Shown: positions 12,422-23,390 of the stretch, one piece after another | Layout: every line of letters starts with the position of its first letter | Numbering within the stretch: the first letter of the stretch is position 1 | Assembly: GCA_905221605.1 (NCBI GenBank) | Contig: CAJNDS010002160.1 | Coordinates: 124,001 to 188,000 of the forward strand | Length of the DNA stretch: 64,000 bases | Direction of reading: 5' to 3' | Origin: Symbiodinium natans | Lineage: Eukaryota; Sar; Dinophyceae; Suessiales; Symbiodiniaceae | The notes under the pieces: generated by a model | Seen by the model: only the letters and a program-made list of their open reading frames with translations | What the model was told of the DNA's origin: nothing | The model's database searches: none | Position numbers and translations under genes: made by a program

Positions 12422-12438
12422 ACGAGAGAGAGAGAGAG
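12422..12438. repeat. (GA)n microsatellite
   Basis: Short GA run in non-coding sequence. Confidence 0.8.
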
Positions 12439-12676
12439 GGTGCCGGAACGTTCATAGGGGTCGTATGGGTTAGGGGGAGTTTTGCGTGCTTCAGGACCGG
12501 CAGTTTCACGGGACAGAGCAACGAAGGGCCACAAGGGAAGTCTATCATCGTATAAGGGGGTATGTTTTTCCCGGGGGAAGCCTCCGGCCTCTGTCTGCAA
12601 AGTCTCACTGGAACATGAGACCAGCCGGACGCGCCCCGCGCGCGGGGGAGGGCGACTGCACTCCCTCAAGCCCAGC

Positions 12677-12728
12677 AGAAGAAGAAGAAGAAGAAGAAGA
12701 AGAAGAAGAAGAAGAAGAAGAAGAAGAG
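12677..12728. repeat. (GAA)n microsatellite
   Basis: About 17 uninterrupted AGA/GAA triplets followed by a short GA run. Poly-Glu, poly-Lys and poly-Leu/Ser reading frames here are repeat artefacts. Confidence 0.95.
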
Positions 12729-12793
12729 AGAGAGACGGAGCTTCGGACATTGCGCGCCCTTCGGGGCGGCCCCCCTCGGGGGGCTAAACGTGT

Positions 12794-12863
12794 GCAGACA
12801 GGCAGACAGGCAGACAGGCAGACAGGCAGACAGGCAGACAGGCAGACAGGCAGACAGGCAGAC
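12794..12863. repeat. (GCAGACAG)n tandem repeat
   Basis: About nine exact copies of the 8-mer GCAGACAG. Because 8 is not a multiple of 3, it opens all frames, which explains the overlapping spurious frames. Confidence 0.95.
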
Positions 12864-12910
12864 ACAGAGACACAAGATGGAGAGATGCCTTATTCTGCAG
12901 GCAAATGCCA

Positions 12911-12989
12911 GGTGCACATCTTCTACCCTCGATGCCCCGTATGAGTCGAAGCGTGCGGCCAGCTGTGACAGCGCGCGGAGGTCGGGCAG
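12911..12989 (+). CDS. Candidate exon, Arg-rich
   Basis: Acceptor AATGCCAG (ends 12910) and possible donor GGGCAG|GTGTCC (12989/12990). One frame reads HLLPSMPRMSRSVRPAVTAR. Two frames are open, so the frame choice is uncertain. Confidence 0.25.
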
Positions 12990-14078
12990 GTGTCCCGCTG
13001 ATATTTAAGGTTGCTGCCCAAGGCTCCTGCTGACATCTCAAGAAATCCATGGGGAAGAGTTCTGCGTATTTTATTCTAATCATTATGTACATGTATACAC
13101 TTCTCCCGGCACACGTGTAACTCGATGCCCCAACTGCCTTGCGTGGTCCTTAAGCACGCGAGACCCCACACCGGACACTCGCGAGAAGTCATCAAAGCAC
13201 TGTCCAAGGACTTCGTCCGCGCCACAGGCCGACGCATAAAGGGGCAAAGGTCAATAGGATGGAAGGGCTGCCGGGGTGTACCAGGGTCGACATGTTGGAG
13301 TCACGTCTGGCGGGTGTATCTAGAAAGCAACAAAGACCAGCAGCCTGCAGACTTGAACGTACATTTTTTCCCGGCCCGGCCGCTTCCACAGAGCGCGCAA
13401 GGTTTCTGAGGTTGATGCTTCTAATTGCTTCTTACTATTGTAGCTTCTCTGCGCAGCTTGCGCATGCGCAGGCATTTCTCGAGAGGCAGCAATGCTACGA
13501 GGAGGTGCCGCGCAACATTCTTCAGGGAGTAGAGGTGTCGATCATTTCAAAATCCCGCAAACCCAGCTCTTCTCCTACGTAGAGCAGAGCAAGGGTCTCA
13601 TCTTTTCTAGCTGCAATCAACTGCACCTTGAAATGACGCTGTCAGCTGTCCTCCTCTGCACCAGGTGTGCCCTCGTCAGCTTCGAAGCTTCCCCGTAAGT
13701 AAAACACCTGATATTATCACATGAATGTATGCCATAGTTTAGTCATCCTCACCCAGCACTGAAATACACCAAAAAGCTGTGCAATTGAGTGGTGTTGGTG
13801 AGGCACACTGTGCACTCAGCTTACAGTACAGTAGGTACAGCAGTCCCGGCATAGGCCCAAAGAAGTCGCATCGGCATGACTTGTGGCACAGGCGCGGAGA
13901 TATCGCAATAGAGTGCGCGCAGAACATGCTGAAGCAGACTTCACCTTCAGGCAGGTGCCGACTGTGACGGTAAAACGCTGATTCCAAGAGCTGATTAGAA
14001 GGCTGGGCGGTGGGGCTAGTGCATGAGGCTCTTGTCTTTCAGGTTCACAGAACTAAATAGGATTTGGTGCATGTCCAG

Positions 14079-14330
14079 GTGCCACTCGATGCGTGTAATT
14101 ACAAAAACTGTGCGCCGCAGCAGGCCTGCCATCAGTGAAAGCAGCGAGCACTTGCGATCCCGAAATCCAGAGATGCTCCTTCGGCAAGTTACGCGTGCTC
14201 ACTCCGGCACCCACACATATCCGTCCGTTGGGGGTTTGAAGCTCGGGAGTGGCTCAGGCACTGCAACCCCCCACCCCGAATACTTACCCCGCCTGAGCAG
14301 ACACGCAGAGCTTGCAGCACTCAAGGCTTG
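14079..14330 (+). CDS. Exon, unrecognised Ser/Arg-rich protein
   Basis: About 84 codons between acceptor TGTCCAG (ends 14078) and canonical donor CTTG|GTGAGT (14330/14331). The frame is hydrophilic and contains PEYLPRLSRHAELAALKAW at its end. It is one of the better-supported exons in this region because both splice signals are strong and the frame is long. No known domain. It probably belongs to the helical-protein gene that starts near 9.6 kb. Confidence 0.5.
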
Positions 14331-14499
14331 GTGAGTCTTTGGAGGAACGCATTGAGCGGCTGGCTGTGCGCGACGTGCCGTGGATGGCAAAGATACGAGA
14401 AAGCATTTGACGGCGTTGGCGAGGTGGGCCTATAGGTAAGATTCAAGATCTTTGGCGGGGCTCCTCTTCTCGTACCTCATGGGAAGAGCTACAAAGCAG

Positions 14500-14600
14500 C
14501 TCACGGCCAAGGTCTGGGGAGAGACAGAGAGAGGCACCCAGCAAGCGAGCGAGCGACCAAACGTGCTGTCTGTTCCAACGCAACGTTGGCAAGAAACGAG
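14500..14600 (+). CDS. Exon, unrecognised
   Basis: Acceptor ACAAAGCAG (ends 14499) and donor ACGAG|GTCAGT (14600/14601). The frame begins LTAKVWGETERGTQQ and is hydrophilic. It lies between better exons in the same orientation. Confidence 0.4.
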
Positions 14601-14650
14601 GTCAGTGATAGCTGCATGATGTACTCCATCCATACAGAGTTTAGCAACAG

Positions 14651-14727
14651 TGCTGGCTTTTCGCGAGGTAGCTCGCAGGCAGCTTGTCCGAAGCGAGATG
14701 CAGAAGTCCATGTTCAGGACGGGCCCA
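14651..14727 (+). CDS. Exon, basic helix
   Basis: Acceptor TTAGCAACAG (ends 14650) and donor GGCCCA|GTGAGT (14727/14728). The frame reads LAFREVARRQLVRSEMQKS, an amphipathic basic helix. Both splice signals are close to consensus. Confidence 0.5.
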
Positions 14728-15097
14728 GTGAGTCAGCAGGGAGTATGTAGTGTGTATCTTCTGAGAGAGATGCCGGGCACGTACCGGTTGTGCTGTGGCT
14801 CCAGGTTTCCAACTCGTACACGAATGACAACTGCAGACTGACATGTTTTCCTTGAACTTGCAACCATGGTCGAAAAAGGGGTACCTGAGCGACTAAGTTT
14901 ATCAGGAAAATGTTCTCGTGAGATCCCTGAAGAACGAGAGAGAAGCGAGCCCTTTAAACGTTCGAACAAAACACCAAAAAGCGCTCTTGGCACGACATCT
15001 TCCGCCTGAGCAGGGATTGCACTTTTGCCCCGGCGGTCAGCCAGCAGTCCACACTGCAGCTTGGCTCTTGAGGGCTTCGGGTAGTTTAGGAATTTAG

Positions 15098-15227
15098 GAT
15101 CGCCTCATGAGCTGCAGGGCGAAAAACTGCCGCGAGAGCTGAGAGCATTGTGTGAAACCCCAGTCCTCCGGGATTCCTTGCTCGCTCAGGATACACAGCG
15201 CGCGGATGACTCGCTCGCCAGCTGACG
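15098..15227 (+). CDS. Exon, unrecognised helical protein
   Basis: After acceptor GAATTTAG (ends 15097) one frame encodes HELQGEKLPRELRALCETP and then a Leu/Asp-rich helix that stays open to about 15220. A donor ACG|GTGGCA fits at 15227. Composition is typical of the neighbouring exons. Confidence 0.45.
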
Positions 15228-15697
15228 GTGGCAGCTGGACAAATGTGAAGGTGTTGGCTGCGCCGGTCAGCGGTCGGGTTAAGCCCGGGTGTGCCGGTTG
15301 AGGCTTCTCTGACAGTTCAACGTGAAGCCCATAATTGGTTTCTGTTGTCCCTGCTGATTATCAAACGAATGACAACAGGCAATAAAACCACAAACCCCAA
15401 ACATTAATGTGCTGACTGCAAAGAGCATTCCCGAAATCGTCAAAGAAACTACGCGGCTCGATACATGAAGCCCACAGATATCGAATGTGCTCTTACCGTC
15501 CGTGATTGTCGAGAGCTTATAGTATACCCCAGGCGTTCACGACCGGCTCTACGCAGATGCATTGGCCAAAGAGAAGATGCGTGACGCCTCACCGGATGGT
15601 GGGGAGCTCCTTGTCCTTTCGTCGCCGCTGTACTATGTGGAATGCTGAATTAGAGACTTGGGACCTCTTGGGTTAACGGTTTTTGTCTACTTTGTAG

Positions 15698-15781
15698 GAG
15701 TGCAGTTGCTTCGCTCGATAGAAGTGAGCCTGGAGAAAAGGCAAGCCATCCTGTGCGAGCAGAAGAAGAAAGAGAAGAAAG
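15698..15781 (+). CDS. Exon, Lys-rich coiled-coil segment
   Basis: Acceptor TACTTTGTAG (ends 15697). The frame reads VQLLRSIEVSLEKRQAILCE and then a run of Gln/Lys/Glu. The likely 3' boundary is AAAG|GACAAA, which would be a non-canonical GA donor of the kind reported in dinoflagellates. Probably the same gene as the exons upstream. Confidence 0.4.
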
Positions 15782-16230
15782 GACAAACGGAGCACTTCTA
15801 GTATCAAATCTACGTGACTTTACACCGCTGCCCGGTTCATTCTTGCATGATTTCGGCAATCGCGCCTGCATTCGCACGGCTGGTTTCTTTCCAGCCCTCA
15901 AATCGCAGATCCCAGGAACAGCTTCCGGCCGCAGCTGGACCAGCGAGGGAGCAGGCTCTATTCACATGTCCGGGCGCACTACGCGAAGCCGGTCCCGCCC
16001 CAAGTACTGAAAGTGTGTCCGTGCAGATCATGGCTTGCGCCGTTGTGGTCTGCCAAGTAGGGGATCATCAGCGTCATCTTCCGAGACCAAGTTCTCGTTT
16101 CTAGGCAATCCTCCACACCTCCACCTTGACAATAAAGCGCTGGGTTTAGCTATGGACCGGGAGAGTAAGCCGAATTAAAGTGGACTGCGAAGTTTTGGGC
16201 GCGCGGCATGGGGGGGCCTCCCTCAAGCTC

Positions 16231-16272
16231 AGCAGAAGTAGAAGAAGAAGAAGGGGAAGAAGATGAAGATGT
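16231..16272. repeat. Imperfect (GAA)n tract
   Basis: Degenerate GAA/GAT triplets downstream of a G-run; no support for coding. Confidence 0.7.
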
Positions 16273-17365
16273 GGGAGTTAGACTTCGCCTCGTCTAATCA
16301 TGAAGCGAAGTGGAGATGCAGCGAAGCTTTGGAAATTTGCCTGATGCAGCCCCTAAGCGGGCCCCCTCTTGCCGAGCTTTGCTTGATCTTGCCCGGAGCA
16401 CCCTAAGGCCGACATCATGGTGACTCAGCCGGAGTGGGAGGTTTCGAGGTCATGGCGTCAAATTCTTGAAGCGCATCTGACAACGGATGCATTCAGTGGC
16501 CACAAGAATATTCGACAAGCTTCTTATGTATGCCGCAGTCAAGACACTTGAAGTCTCTGTTTGGCACAAAGTAGCAGCTGTGCAGTCAGTTTTGCCGCGG
16601 TACTTAGAAAGAGTGGTAGTTGTGTTGGTGGTCTGTCGTGTGTCATGGCTACAGTCATCGTGTTTGCCAGTATGCGAGTCCACTGGTGCTGGTGCAGCCG
16701 TTGTGGTACAGGGTGGGACCTGAAAGGAGGCCGGTAGACGTTGGAAGAGAAACGGGAATTTCTTGCTAAGTTGCTTGACATGAAGGTTCTTTGAACATGG
16801 AATGTGCACAGAGAGACTGCATGAAAGCACTCTTGCCTGGAACGCCCCTCTCAGGCTAGCATCCAGCTACAGCAGGACTGGACAGGTGTTGTGCATGCAT
16901 TCACCCATCAGAACGGTTTCCATCATCCACTTGTTTTTGTGTTTTGAATAGAGGTGCAGAAGTTTCCAGAAGCGACACGAGGCTGATTACAGTCAAAATC
17001 GCCCTAAGCCCAATGAGCAGTCTTAACTCCTAACCTGGGCTTCCCAATGAGATGATAATATTGCAGCATTTAGCAACAGGCCCCTGATGTGCTTTGCAAA
17101 ACTGAGACCTTATGAATCGCCGCAGGCCCGTGCCCAGCAAGAATGAAGGGACTGGTTTGGTATTGTTTAGTGGTTTAGTGCTACGTCTCTGCATGTGGCG
17201 GTGCAAGTGGTTTTGTTGTTTGGTGGGGTGGGGCAGGTTGGGGGAGGGCTATTCGCATTGGCATAATTCTCTTTGATTGATAGATCACGTGAGTTTTGCC
17301 GTTACCATACAGAAATACGCAGAGAGAGGGTCTGTATAGCATTCGCATTTTGAGATCTGCAAGAT

Positions 17366-17600
17366 CAGCCGGCGACTACCCTTCGGCCCTTCGAGGACCG
17401 AAGAGCGGAGCTCCTACTGCAGCGCCATGCCGAGAAGGAGCATGCGGAGTTTGCCGACTGCACCTTCCGAGCCCTGGCAGAACTGGCCGCGAAACTAACA
17501 CAACTCAAGGAAGCACCCAAGAGCCATCCCCGAGAATGCGCATGGGATCGAGGTGGGAGCGCACGACGCGAGCCGTCGCAATCGAAACTCCTAATGTCTC
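17366..17600 (+). CDS. Exon with degenerate CTF motif, helical gene
   Basis: After an AG at about 17370 one frame reads through an acidic/basic helix (RRAELLLQRHAEKEHAEFAD), then CTFRALAELAAKL and a hydrophilic tail to about 17600. The CTF segment echoes the CTFxPxIN motifs at 9.8 and 10.7 kb. Both boundaries are approximate. The 162-codon minus-strand frame across the same DNA is its shadow. Confidence 0.45.
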
Positions 17601-19398
17601 CTGAGGTTGGAATCCCATAGCGTTGGCACACTGATTGGGGAAGAATCACTGGCAAAAGGAAACTTGAGGATGGAGACGAAAACTCCAGTTGCAGTCGTGA
17701 CGTTTCTCCCGAGCTGACCCTGCTGCATGCGATGTAAACTGTACGTAGTTTGTGTACATGACAATATGCTATTCCCCGAAGACTGCAAGTGCACCCGGCC
17801 GAGAGATGCCGAGAGCAATGCGTAAGACAAGAAGCTACCAGTACAGGTACCAAGTCACATCAATTTTCGACGACGGGCACCTGCATAATTCATGAAACCA
17901 AGCCGCGAGATTTCGAGGTCCGGAGCTCTGCCGCCCCTATGTCGACCATCAGCCGGTGGTGGTTAGCGGCCCCTTGCCCATGAGAAGATGTAGCCCTTGT
18001 GCGAGAGTATGTGAGCGTGTGAGTTCTCTGATTCAGGATCGGCACTTTGTGATCTATCCTATCCAGGGTTATTCGGCCAATAGACATTGCAGCGCACATC
18101 GACACAGCGATTTAGAATTTTGCAAGCTGCATCATTGTCCTGTTCTGGACCTGTCCAAAACGAACCCCCCCCGGGGGGTTGTACCCTTTTCCTGAGAGAT
18201 TTGTCTGGGAGTGGTTTGACGAAAAGCGCGTGCTGCGACTTGTTGTTGGGGACCTGCCCAACTTCTTCTCCGAGCATGTCTTGCAAGGGTTGGTGGGGGG
18301 GAGGAGGGGTCGCGCGAGGGGGGCGCGGGGGAGGGGGCTCGGGGAGGCTTGAATCAAGTGATTTGTGCGGGTCCCTTGCCGGCTGTGGCAGGAAGCACGG
18401 CATCAGCATGAATCAAACACGGTGGTATGCGAGAGAAAGATGCAGATGTCATTGCAATTGTTGATTTGGGGTCAGGGGCAGTTTTTAGCCATGCGTTGAC
18501 TGTAGCTCCGGGAGCGCAGGCTGCTTGCACTAGGCTACTAGGCAGGCTGCAAGCTTGAAAAAATAGATGTTGCGAGTGAAGATGCCAAGAACCAGGAGTG
18601 CGGCTGAACTCACACTGCAAAATCGATATGGAGAACTGATCAGAAAAGAAGTGCCTTGGGCCTCGAATCGACAAGCCACGCTAGATTCGGCAATGACTGT
18701 TTGTGGGTGTGTGGGTGGGTGTGTGTCACTTTGGGGAAGGTTACGGAGGATCCTTCACATGGCCTGTCTGAGTGTGCGAGAAGCCGCAAGATTTTCAGGT
18801 CTCAGCCGCTACTTTGAGCTCCGTGGCCTTGCATCCAGGGCGGCAAGTTGGTTGGCTCTTCAGATGTACGGGTGTTCGGGGCCTTTGCTGGGCGTCTCAG
18901 CGCCTGGGCTTCAGGGAAGCGTTTCATGGTAAGATGTATAGGGCGCAGAAAGGATAGGAACCGATCCAACAGGATGAGTGACGAGAAAGAGCTGGTTTGA
19001 AAGGACTGCCTCAGCTTGGTCAGCCCGTGCAAGGCTTGGTTTTCCAGCTAACGGCTGCTCACCTAGAACAGTTGCTGCGTGGCCAATCCGGCAAATCCTG
19101 AATCAGCACTCCATCCAATCCCACCCAACTGAACCCGAAAGTGTTCCATACCCACGCCAATGCAAGTGTCAGACGATCCTCAACCCTAAAGACTTGCTCA
19201 ATACTTCTTCAGGCACAAAGGCAGCAAGAGGCACAAAGAGAACGCGAGGCTCCTTGCAATTGAAGGTTGCACATTTGGAGCCGGATCAGAGTTTCTCATC
19301 GATCGTACTGGGCTTCCGGTTGGTCAGTATGTGTGCCTTTGGCCACTTGCAAAAGGTAAGCTTGGGCCCTCTGGCAGCGTGATCAAACAGTGCTTCAG

Positions 19399-19474
19399 TG
19401 CAATCAATGCTACGCACACTGCAAGCATCTTCTGAGTGCGGTGTGGAGAGACTTCAGACGCTTCGGGTTGAGAG
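19399..19474 (+). CDS. Exon, unrecognised
   Basis: Acceptor GTGCTTCAG (ends 19398) and donor TGAGAG|GTCAGT (19474/19475). The frame reads SMLRTLQASSECGVERLQTL, amphipathic. Upstream, after an acceptor at about 19211, a short Gln/Glu/Arg-rich frame (AQRQQEAQRERE) may be another coiled-coil exon. Confidence 0.35.
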
Positions 19475-19664
19475 GTCAGTAGGGCCGCGTGTAACAGAAC
19501 CTAAACAGATGCCTAAAAGGAGCCCACATAAAGTAAGACTTAAGAGTTGGCCACAAATTCGAAGTGTGCAATTTGTTGTCCAAGCACGGGGTTTTGCTGC
19601 TGGAAGTCTCAGGCCAAAGTCTTCCGGGCAGCAGGGGTTCCTGCCAATGGGATCACCATTCCAG

Positions 19665-19908
19665 CACCCTGGCTGCAGCCGAATGGGTCGTCCCAGCAGA
19701 GTTGAGAACCATGGTGCCCCCAGTTGCCCTCCAGTATTGTCGCGCTGTGACAGCTGATGTCACAGGAGCCTTTCTCGCTATCTTCGGGCAACGGCTTCCG
19801 CCACTCGCAGGGCAGCGTGCGCTCAGACTCCGCGCGGGGACTCTGAGGCTGTCACGATATTTGGCGGGCCAGAGGGAACGCGCCTGCAGGGAGGAGAGGA
19901 AGGGGTAG
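19665..19908 (+). CDS. Candidate exon, Ala/Leu/Arg-rich
   Basis: After acceptor CACCATTCCAG (ends 19664) one frame stays open for about 80 codons (LAAAEWVVPAELRTMVPP near the start), ending in a basic Arg/Glu-rich helix before a TAG at 19906. It may be a terminal exon. No domain recognised. Confidence 0.35.
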
Positions 19909-20442
19909 GGTGTATACTGTCTGTCTTGAGCTGGAATTATATGGATCATTCTCGTTGTTCGCAGGGCTACCCTGAATGCCGTGCCGAAGTTCCTGAGCCA
20001 ATGACCTTTTATTTGCGTGGGGTTGCGCAGATCTTCTGCCCATCAGCCTCCAAAGATGTTGAATAGGACATCGCAGGCAGAGATCTTGCAACCTGTCAGC
20101 CTATCAGTTCGCAGACCGCTCGGGCGCTGCATTGTAAAGTTTCATCGCTGCGTCAAGGCAGCTATGAAGAGGTCGAGCTTCAACAGTTACATGTGTGCAT
20201 CCGCATATCTTCTGTCATTTGAAGCATATCGAAGCAAGTTCTTCAAAGAGCTGCTTGTTTCCTTGGCATGTAGTCGTACGACAGTAGTTCTGATCAAAGC
20301 AGCGGCGGTTTACGACTGCAGAGCCCTGAGGTGCTAGGCAAGGCAGGGAAGTGTTCTGGCATGATTGCGCGGAGAACGCCCCCAACAGATGCGACCGGTC
20401 GCTCATCACTTTACGACCTTGAAGTTGGATTCTTTGTGCCAG

Positions 20443-20517
20443 GGCACTGCCTACAGCAACTTGCGGTATCTTAAGCAGCGGGCTGGCGTGAAGATTCTTC
20501 TTGATTATAGCCGGAAG
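20443..20517 (+). CDS. Exon, basic, phase 0 at both ends
   Basis: Exactly 25 codons between acceptor TTGTGCCAG (ends 20442) and donor CGGAAG|GTGTCA (20517/20518). The frame reads YSNLRYLKQRAGVKILLDYS. Both splice signals and a phase 0-0 structure make this a credible exon of an unrecognised protein. Confidence 0.45.
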
Positions 20518-20852
20518 GTGTCAAGGCCCGAGATGAAGCGGCCGTTCAGGCCTAGGTGCTGATGGAGCATTATAGGAACCGACGCACAAGCGCGCAGCCC
20601 TTACTTCACGAAGCCTCCGGAGTTCCATTGTGGGTATCTGGCTTTCATGTGGATTTTCCAAGACTTGTGAACTCAACAGGGATTTCTTGCCCACGCCTGG
20701 CGCACCAGCCCAGAACTCCAAGTGCGCCAAGTGCAGAAGACCTGCGCTAGTAAGCCAAATCGCCATTTCTCTTCTTCTGAAAGCACAGCGCCTGTTGCAG
20801 GATGTTAGTCGCTTATCATGGTGTTATCAAGGATGGCACGTGAAGAGCACAG

Positions 20853-20928
20853 GGTGTCTGCAAATTCGCGCCCAAACATCACGGCGCAACCTGTTGCAGT
20901 GCCCCATCGCCTCGGAGAAATGCGAAGA
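20853..20928 (+). CDS. Exon, unrecognised
   Basis: Acceptor AGAGCACAG (ends 20852) and donor GCGAAGA|GTGAGT (20928/20929). The frame reads VSANSRPNITAQPVAVPHRL. Probably in the same transcription unit as the preceding exons. Confidence 0.45.
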
Positions 20929-21009
20929 GTGAGTTTTGGTTTCGCCGGTAAGTGTTGCCCTTTCAGCATGCATCAGTGTGCGGGGCATGCTGTTGCTTAT
21001 GCCGCCGCA

Positions 21010-23250
21010 ATTTGAGCCACAAGCCACGGAGGGTTCTTGCGCTGCGCCGGGCCGAGCCAGGCGCAAAGATCTCTCACTGAAAGACGCTGGGATCTGTGTC
21101 AGCATGTGAACAGGTGGACTGGTTTCAGCTGGAGATTAGCTTTGTCTGCAGCATGATGAGGCTCTGTGAATCGTGGCGCTTGTACTAACAGATCTGCTGG
21201 CAAGATAACAATGAGCCTGTGGAGGAACAACCTCCAGAATGGTTATCAAATTCCGTAGTGTGCGTTTTGGGGGGTTGGAATGGTGGAGTGCTCGTGCACT
21301 CAACGACCGTATCAAGAGCTTGGAAGCACTGTCTTTCGTCAGAAAGACGGACTCCACGGGAAAAATCTTCGGAAGGAGCCCAAAGCCTGGCTGAATCGGG
21401 ACGATGGTGCACAAATTTTTCCGCGGCAAATGTGCAGAGAGCATGACCCAAGCCTTTTCAGAATGGAGACGACTGCGCACCGATATTCCTTAGACCCCTC
21501 AAGAGGATCCTGAATCGGTCACCGAATCATCCATTGGAAGCAGCACAGAACCCTGCTCTGAGACCCCCAAAGCCTCCGCAATACTCAGATGATGGCCGAG
21601 TATAGCAGCTGCGGCCAATGTCCAGGATGGGTCCACCTGCGGCACCCCATCGCCTGCCACCCCCGCCAGCCTACTGCCATGAAATGGCTGCCCGAAGCCT
21701 GGAATTGGTGGAGACTGGAGTTCGAAGGGATGTTGGTGTGTAGGTTGGTTGGCTTTTGGGCATGAGAGTTTCGGCCCCGAAGAGCTCTTCATCTGAAAGG
21801 CTCGATAGTGTGAGTAACGCACCTTCTAAAACCCCAATTTAGGGGGAGTTGTTCTGATGGCGCTGGGGGAAGCCTCGAAGGTTCAGGCGAGGGCCGAAGT
21901 GCGATGGGTGTTTAGCAAGGGCATTTTGGACTTGCTGTTTCCTCGCCACCAGTGTGGTGTTTTTAGCACTGGCACGTAGTACACCCTACGCCTGTAGACG
22001 TCAGGTTGCACCACGCAGTGAACTGGCATCGTGGAAATCTTGCAAGTTTCAGATGTTCCTCGTGAGCTGGTCATGTCGTCTATGAAGTTGCATTTGCGCT
22101 GAAACAATCCAGAGAAATCATCTAGACTGAATCTAGACTCGAAACGGCCGAAACGTTGAACTCAAAGCTGTCAAAGTCAAAAAAAATTGCGAATAACCAG
22201 CGGCAAGCTTCCTCAGCACAAGACCCTATCTCCAGCCCTACTGCAAACCTACACCAACCTCTTGCTCGCTTTATCGCACTCCCGATGGCTCGGTATCAGC
22301 CTGTTTGAGCGAGGCTTGCGAAGCAAGTTGCTCAGCTGAGGCCAAGAACCTCCTCGACCGTGGGCTGCCCTTCTCTGATGTCTTCGCCTGAGGACATGTG
22401 GCACATGATTCCATCTGCCCATTTCTGCAAAGGTTGCCTGCATGTTGGATTTGCACCTCTCGGAATACCCTGGCCCCTATTTGAACCAGCTTCACCACAA
22501 CACCCTGCAGCAGCACCATGCTGTTGTGATTCAAGTTGTGATCGTTTGAAGCACTTTGTACCACTCAGTGTCCACCATAAGTCAACTGTTACGTAGCATG
22601 GCGGCCGCTTTTGGTCGATGAGGGCTGTCTTGCTCCCACACAGGTGCTGGAAGTTGCGCTGACACCGCGGACGCCGCGAGCAACTACTCCTCGTGGACCA
22701 GGTGGCCGACCTTCCTCTTAAGCTTCGGTGTTTGGAGTACACATTGGTGTGCACATGTAGCAAGAGATTGTTAACCAAGTGGGAAAAGAGTTTCAAGGAA
22801 CGGTGTCGGGAGTCTGGCTTCCCTTCAGTCCAGTGGCAGAAGAGGAACGATGTCGGGTTCCAGTGTTGGTTCAGACTTGTCGGCGTATCATCCAGTGCAG
22901 CGGTGGCATGCTCTCACTACGACACTAGGCCGACTCGCCGGTTGAGCTCCGTATTGTGGGGCTTCAATGTTGGCCGCTCTCTCCCTCTCACTTAGAAGTG
23001 GGTTTTGCTGGAGATACTGCATCTTCTGACACTTGTGGTGCGGGGCAGGCTCGAAACCATCCACACCTCGGCCAGTGATTCGTGGCTCACGCGCGCAGAT
23101 GGCATCCTACAAGGACAGCACGGTTCTTCTACGTTCTTCTACAGCAGACTTCGATCATCAATGGTACCAGTGTTTAGCTGGCCCATGTCGTTCTATATAT
23201 ATATTTTAAGGGGCTGCGCCCATGGGCGGGCAGCGCACGCAGAAGCCTGG
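21010..23250. other. Stretch without a confident gene
   Basis: Possible short + exons occur near 21057-21105, 21295-21400 and 22760-22870: protein-like frames after CAG acceptors. Two frames compete in each case and donors are unclear, so none is called. I saw no repeat family or RNA gene. Confidence 0.3.
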
Positions 23251-23258
23251 GGCGAGCA

Positions 23259-23390
23259 GTTTCTAAGCATGTTGAGGCCCCTAAACTCCCTAAAAATCTC
23301 TAAGCGTTAAGTTTCTAAGCATTTTCAGGCCCCTAAACTCCCTTCAAATCTCTAAGCGTTTGAGGCTCCTAGACTCCCTTAACGTTTCGC
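23259..23390. repeat. 52-bp direct repeat, 2.5 copies
   Basis: Units starting at 23259 and 23311 share TTTCTAAGCAT, GGCCCCTAAACTCCC and CTCTAAGCGTT. A degenerate half unit follows to about 23390, directly beside the large C/G-rich repeat field. Confidence 0.85.

Noticed and set aside
12385-12944. Poly-Leu, poly-Glu and Cys-rich frames
   Set aside because: Products of the GAA and GCAGACAG microsatellites.
19299-19353. Short frame with a GLPVGQY word recalling FAD-binding reductases, ending at a GTAAG donor
   Set aside because: Seven residues are not enough. No other part of a cytochrome b5 reductase or nitrate reductase domain is nearby.
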